A stretch of 64,000 bases of DNA from positions 21,899 to 85,898 of the forward strand of contig JAPPLJ010000005.1 in the NCBI GenBank assembly GCA_028819475.1. The letters run 5' to 3'. Position 1 is the stretch's first letter. Every line of letters starts with the position of its first letter. A program made the translations under genes and the position numbers. Of the stretch, positions 60,720 through 64,000 are shown piece by piece. This stretch comes from Rhodospirillaceae bacterium (GTDB lineage Bacteria > Pseudomonadota > Alphaproteobacteria > Bin65). Below the pieces are notes generated by a model. The model was given only the letters and a program-made list of their open reading frames with translations, was not told the DNA's origin and made no database searches.

Positions 60720-61703
60720 CTAACGGCCCCAGCGCCGGTGGAGCCACAGCCATTGTTCCGGCGTCTCGCGCACCCATCCGGCGATCCGGTCGTTGACCCG
60801 CTGCATGAAGCGCGCCTCGTCGGCCCGGTCGTCGCCGGTCCGCTCGATCGTCATCGGATCGGCGATTTCGATGGCGAACCGCCGGCCGTCCAGCCGCCGG
60901 CAGCAGGCGCCGAACACGGGCGCATCGAAGCGCAGAGCCAGGCGCGCCAGGGTCAGCCCGGTCATCGCCGGCCGGCCCATGAAATCCAGCGCGACGCCGC
61001 GATTGTTCTTCTGGTCGACCAGCAGCGCGAGGCGACCGCCCTCGGCCATGACCCGCCCCGCGGCGACGCCGCCCTGGTAGCCCTTGGGCAGCAGGTCGAA
61101 CAGGCCGGCCCGGCTCCGGTCCAGCAGCCAGCCGACATAGGGGTTGTTCGGGCGGCGGAAGACGACGGAGGTGAACGCGCCGAAATTCGCCGCCCCGACC
61201 GCCAGGAACTCCCAGTTGCCCATATGGGGCACGAAGATCAGCGCGGGGCCCCGGTGGGTCAGCAGGCGGACGAAGTTTTCCGCGCCCCTTATCTCGAGCC
61301 GGCCGCCGCGCAGGGTGACGGCTTCGCCGGCCCGCGCCGCCGCCATCAGGCGCGCGATGCCGGTCTCCGAAAGGGCCTCCTGCAAGGCGGGATCCCACAG
61401 CGCCTCGATGCGCGCCGATTCGGCGGCGACCCGGCCGAGATTGTCCCACATCCGGCGCACGACCTGGCGCCGCCGGGGCGCCGGCATATCCGGGAATATC
61501 CGCTTGAGATTCACCTTCGCGCGCCGCGAAAAGGGCAGCAGCGGGCCGAACGTACGACCGGCGAAGCCGCCGATGGCCGAGGCGGCCGGCGACGGCACGA
61601 GCCGCATCAGGCCCCAGAACAGGAAGACGGGCACGGCCTCGAGCGCCCGGATCAGCGGCAACAACCGGGCCGCCCCCGTGGCAGCCGCCCGTCGGCGCCC
61701 CAT
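60720..61703 (-). CDS. lpxXL: lipid A late acyltransferase (LpxL/LpxXL family)
   Basis: Membrane-associated acyltransferase of 327 residues of the HtrB/LpxL family. The catalytic HX4E motif is HMGNWEF, with a hydrophobic N-terminal anchor (LEAVPVFLFWGLMRLVP), KVNLKRIFPDMPAPRRRQVV and the RRPNNPYVGWLLDRSR and LLVDQKNNRGVALDFMGRP segments. Gene order (acyltransferase, acpXL, fabZ, two ketosynthases) suggests it is LpxXL, which adds the AcpXL-borne very long acyl chain to lipid A. First gene of the cluster by transcription. Confidence 0.85.
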   Translation of the reverse strand: MGRRRAAATGAARLLPLIRALEAVPVFLFWGLMRLVPSPAASAIGGFAGRTFGPLLPFSRRAKVNLKRIFPDMPAPRRRQVVRRMWDNLGRVAAESARIEALWDPALQEALSETGIARLMAAARAGEAVTLRGGRLEIRGAENFVRLLTHRGPALIFVPHMGNWEFLAVGAANFGAFTSVVFRRPNNPYVGWLLDRSRAGLFDLLPKGYQGGVAAGRVMAEGGRLALLVDQKNNRGVALDFMGRPAMTGLTLARLALRFDAPVFGACCRRLDGRRFAIEIADPMTIERTGDDRADEARFMQRVNDRIAGWVRETPEQWLWLHRRWGR

Positions 61704-61765
61704 GCGTCAGGGCCTCCCCGAACGGTCCATGCGATGGCCCATGTGACGGTAATGACGGGCCGGAA

Positions 61766-61841
61766 TGGTGCCCAGGGGCGGAATCGAACCACCGACACCG
61801 TGATTTTCAGTCACGTGCTCTACCAACTGAGCTACCTGGGC
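61766..61841 (-). tRNA. tRNA-Phe (GAA)
   Basis: 76 bases folding as a standard cloverleaf: acceptor GCCCAGG/CCTGGGC, D-arm GCTCAGTTGGTAGAGC, anticodon stem CGTGA/TCACG with loop CTGAAAA (anticodon GAA), T-arm GGTTCGATTCC and an encoded CCA end at 61768-61766. It lies between the lipid A acyltransferase gene and yacG. Confidence 0.97.
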
Positions 61842-61901
61842 CCCGATGCGCTGCGGCGGCGGCCTGGAACCGGATCGGCGACCCCGCGCGAAGAAGGCGA
61901 C

Positions 61902-62177
61902 TTATAGGTTTGATGTCCGGGCAAGTCCACCCGCTGCGCCGCCGCCTGCGTCCCGATGCGCCAGCCCGCCGCGCGGGTTTCCGGCGCCGGCGCCGCCGCG
62001 GCCGACGCTTTCGTCCGCTCCGGTTTCCGTATCGTCGTCCGGCCCGTCGTCCGCTTCCGGGGCCGGGATGCGGTAGTCCTCGTTGAACCACCGCCCGAGG
62101 TCGACGTCGGCGCAGCGGCGCGAACAGAAGGGCCGATAGGCCGCTTCGGCCGGCTTGCCGCAGACCGGACAGCTCAC
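61902..62177 (-). CDS. yacG: DNA gyrase inhibitor YacG, zinc-ribbon
   Basis: A small zinc protein with [20 protein letters not shown] followed by [16 protein letters not shown]: two Cys pairs and the DLGRWF sequence are diagnostic of YacG, which binds DNA gyrase and lowers its activity. A GTG at 62177 (SCPVCGKP context) is the likely start, giving 91 residues with a long acidic then Gly-rich tail ([20 protein letters not shown]); the usual family length is about 65, so the tail is extra. It follows maf; the ribonuclease gene often found between them is absent. Confidence 0.85.
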   Translation of the reverse strand: MSCPVCGKPAEAAYRPFCSRRCADVDLGRWFNEDYRIPAPEADDGPDDDTETGADESVGRGGAGAGNPRGGLAHRDAGGGAAGGLARTSNL

Positions 62178-62268
62178 GGCAACGCCCGCCGCATGAATTC
62201 CGGCCGCGCCGGCCCGCCGGGCGTTGCCGCGCGCCCGGTCATCCAGTGCCGGGTCATCCAATGCCAGG

Positions 62269-62898
62269 TCATCCGGCGCCCTCCAGCAAGGCCCAGGTTT
62301 CGAACAGCGGCAGGCCGACGACATTGGAATAGGAGCCGGACAGGCGGCGCACGAAAATCGCCGCCCGGCCCTGGATGGCATAGCCGCCGGCCTTGTCGCG
62401 CCATTCGCCGCTCTCGACATAGCGGTCGATCTCGCCGGGATGCAGCCGCTTGAAGGTGACGGCGGTCTGCACGACCCGGACTGCGATGCGCGCCGGTTCG
62501 GCCGCCCGTTCCGAACCGGGCGGGCCGGAATCCGCCGGACCGGGTATCGCCGGAGCGGGAAGCGCCAGCGCAACCGCGCCGATCACGCGGTGCCGCCGGC
62601 CGGACAGCAGGTTCAGGCACCGCCGCGCCGCCGCCGCATCGGCCGGCTTGCCGAGGATGCGCCGCCCGGCGGCGACAACCGTATCGGCGGCAAGCACGCG
62701 CTCGGCGCTGCACCGGCGGCTGACCTGCGCACATTTTTCCCGCGCCATCCTCGCGGCATAGGCCGCCGGCAATTCGGCGCGGCGCGGCGCCTCGTCGATC
62801 TCGGCGGGAAGCACCCGGTCCGGGACGAGGCCGACCTGGGCGAGAAGGTCGAGGCGGCGCGGCGAAGCGGAGGCGAGGACGAACGTCACGATCGGCAA
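62269..62898 (-). CDS. maf: Maf-like nucleotide pyrophosphatase
   Basis: A 209-residue house-cleaning nucleotide pyrophosphatase (Maf/YhdE-YceF type) that hydrolyses non-canonical or m7-type NTPs. [19 protein letters not shown] and the [18 protein letters not shown] loop, then [20 protein letters not shown] and [20 protein letters not shown] plus [10 protein letters not shown], cover all family motifs. A Pro/Gly/Ala-rich insertion ([20 protein letters not shown]) between strands is unusual and may be a flexible loop. The start is a TTG at 62898 (or GTG 62889). Part of the infA-maf-yacG series. Confidence 0.9.
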   Translation of the reverse strand: MPIVTFVLASASPRRLDLLAQVGLVPDRVLPAEIDEAPRRAELPAAYAARMAREKCAQVSRRCSAERVLAADTVVAAGRRILGKPADAAAARRCLNLLSGRRHRVIGAVALALPAPAIPGPADSGPPGSERAAEPARIAVRVVQTAVTFKRLHPGEIDRYVESGEWRDKAGGYAIQGRAAIFVRRLSGSYSNVVGLPLFETWALLEGAG

Positions 62899-62974
62899 TC
62901 ACCCGACAGACCGGTCCGGCCGCAGACACCCGAAAGAAGCGACGCCGCCCGAAGCGGCCCTGCTTGAAGCGGCC

Positions 62975-63193
62975 CTACTTGAACCGGAACGTAATCCGCC
63001 CCTTGGTCAGGTCGTAGGGAGTCATTTCCACGCTGACCTTGTCGCCCGTCAGAACCCGGATCCGGTTTTTGCGCATCTTGCCCGACGTGTGCGCCAGGAT
63101 TTCATGGTCGTTCTCCAGCCTCACGCGGAACATCGCGTCCGGCAGGATTTCCGTGACCGTCCCTGAAAACTCCAGCAGATCCTCTTTCGCCAT
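62975..63193 (-). CDS. infA: translation initiation factor IF-1
   Basis: Seventy-two residues of the S1/OB-fold factor that binds the 30S A site: [72 protein letters not shown]. Exact family length. AAGGAAA lies about 10 bases before the ATG at 63193. First gene of the infA-maf-yacG series. Confidence 0.98.
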   Translation of the reverse strand: MAKEDLLEFSGTVTEILPDAMFRVRLENDHEILAHTSGKMRKNRIRVLTGDKVSVEMTPYDLTKGRITFRFK

Positions 63194-63369
63194 GCGGCCG
63201 ATTTCCTTGGAACCGTGAATTCGTCGCGGCCGAACATGGCCGGGCCCGCAGGTCAGGTCAAGCGGCTTGCCGGGATCGAGCCGGGATCGTACCGGTCCGG
63301 GCGCCCGGAAAATGGCGGAAGTGTCGCGGTTCCGGGCGGCCGGAATTGCGGTCCCGGCGGTATCCGGCG

Positions 63370-63612
63370 CTACCGGACAGGCGCCTGTATGCTGGCGAAC
63401 AGGGTGCGGTCGGCCGGAACGCAGGGCGCATTCCGGTCCACGACGATGGCGAGATTGAACGCCATGCCGCCATGTTCGGCGAGCCACTTTTCGCCATTGC
63501 GGTCGCGCGGATCGATGGCGTAATCCATGTGCGACGTGGCCGCGAAGACGGCGGCGACGGCCAGCACCGGGCACAACCAGACGAGAGGGCGGCGGATTGC
63601 TTTGAATGTCAT
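63370..63612 (-). CDS. small exported or membrane-anchored protein, unknown
   Basis: An 80-residue frame beginning with a signal-anchor or signal-peptide-like helix ([20 protein letters not shown]), then [40 protein letters not shown]. No family was recognised. The start is the ATG at 63612. It lies upstream of infA on the same strand. Confidence 0.5.
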   Translation of the reverse strand: MTFKAIRRPLVWLCPVLAVAAVFAATSHMDYAIDPRDRNGEKWLAEHGGMAFNLAIVVDRNAPCVPADRTLFASIQAPVR

Positions 63613-64000
63613 GGCCCGTGCCCGAATTTGAAGCGCAGGACCGGATATCGGCCCGGCCGGATTGCAGATTGTGTAATCAACTAGTCATATTGAATATACG
63701 TGTCGAGCATATTTTCGCAAATTAGTAATTTTTTTGGCAATCCCGTATAATCATTGAAAATTTTGAATAAAAAGCGAACAAATTCAAACATACGGTCATG
63801 TGTCAGTTTGAGTTTCAGCGTCGGCCGGAACCGATCCCGTATCCGTCATTTCTCCACTCCGCGCCTGACGGCGCTCCGGTCGAAATGACGGGAAGGAGCG
63901 GGAGAGACGAGCGTTTTCGCGCCGCCGCATACCCTGTTATTTTTTGGGAATTATAGCGAATAGTCACATTTTTCGCTTGAAACCGCTACCGAAAATCCCT
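63613..64000. other. intergenic region: AT-rich stretch and a repeat half-unit
   Basis: No gene is supported in these 388 bases. Positions about 63675-63795 are strongly AT-rich (AATTTTGAATAAAAAGCG, TAATTTTTTTGGCAATCC), unlike the rest of the window, and may hold promoters. At 63845-63890 a half-unit of dispersed repeat family B is present (CGTCATTTCTCCACTC ... CCGGTCGAAATGACGG). Nothing else stands out. Confidence 0.6.
63845..63890. repeat. dispersed palindromic repeat (family B), short copy
   Basis: CGTCATTTCTCCACTCC faces GGTCGAAATGACGG, 46 bases in all, corresponding to the right half of the units at 51882-52021 and 54005-54130 plus a terminal GTCATTT. It is probably an internally deleted copy. 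Confidence 0.65.

Overview
This is a GC-rich alphaproteobacterial chromosome segment, most likely from a Rhodospirillales-like lineage. The clues are a petABC operon (Rieske, cytochrome b, cytochrome c1), aerobic HemF, COQ9, the cell-cycle regulator TrcR (DUF1013), DUF1192, DUF6111 and DUF1285 proteins, a class I lysyl-tRNA synthetase, a phasin, and an AcpXL-type lipid A acyl-chain cluster. No names or database hits were available; all calls come from reading the translated sequence.

Layout. 1-6.4 kb: the 5' part of an acetoacetyl-CoA ligase, a drug/metabolite exporter, the bc1 operon and hemF. 6.5-10 kb: a NYN-domain protein and a DUF1285 / CoA-pyrophosphatase / DUF6111 / CCA-transferase operon. 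10-16.9 kb: a divergent MoxR / DUF58 / DUF4159 / membrane-protein operon. 17-23.3 kb: sulfatase, nucleotide-sugar epimerase, ABC1 kinase, toxin-antitoxin relics, rpsU and COQ9. 23.3-32 kb: a UGSC-type selenoprotein gene with an in-frame UGA, then a quaternary-amine (glycine betaine type) ABC transporter with two substrate-binding proteins created by a tandem duplication that also copied the end of purK, then purK and purE. 32-42 kb: a repeat-rich coiled-coil protein, VapBC relics, YdcH-like proteins, three adenylate-forming ligases (two acyl-CoA synthetases and PrpE), a DUF433/DUF5615 toxin-antitoxin pair, TrcR and DUF1192. 42.1-45.2 kb: an IS1595/ISXO2-type transposon with matched terminal inverted repeats and an 8-bp target duplication, carrying a DNA methyltransferase-HNH fusion and two small unknown proteins. 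45.4-54 kb: TerB-like protein, XPD/DinG-type helicase, outer-membrane barrel, LysRS, phasin and a branched-chain aminotransferase. 54-57 kb: an accessory patch with VapBC, a duplicated fragment of an S24 repressor, a second NYN protein and the intact S24 repressor. 57.2-61.7 kb: the lipid A very-long-chain acyl cluster (lpxXL-like, acpXL, fabZ, two ketosynthases). 61.7-63.6 kb: tRNA-Phe, yacG, maf, infA and a small exported protein.

The most interesting objects are the selenoprotein gene (UGA at codon 105 followed, exactly 11 nt later, by a perfect 6-bp hairpin), the self-contained methyltransferase-HNH transposon nested inside a palindromic repeat, and the readable tandem duplication in the betaine-transport region. 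Several toxin-antitoxin modules are present, three of them decayed, and at least two families of dispersed palindromic repeats are scattered through the intergenic regions.
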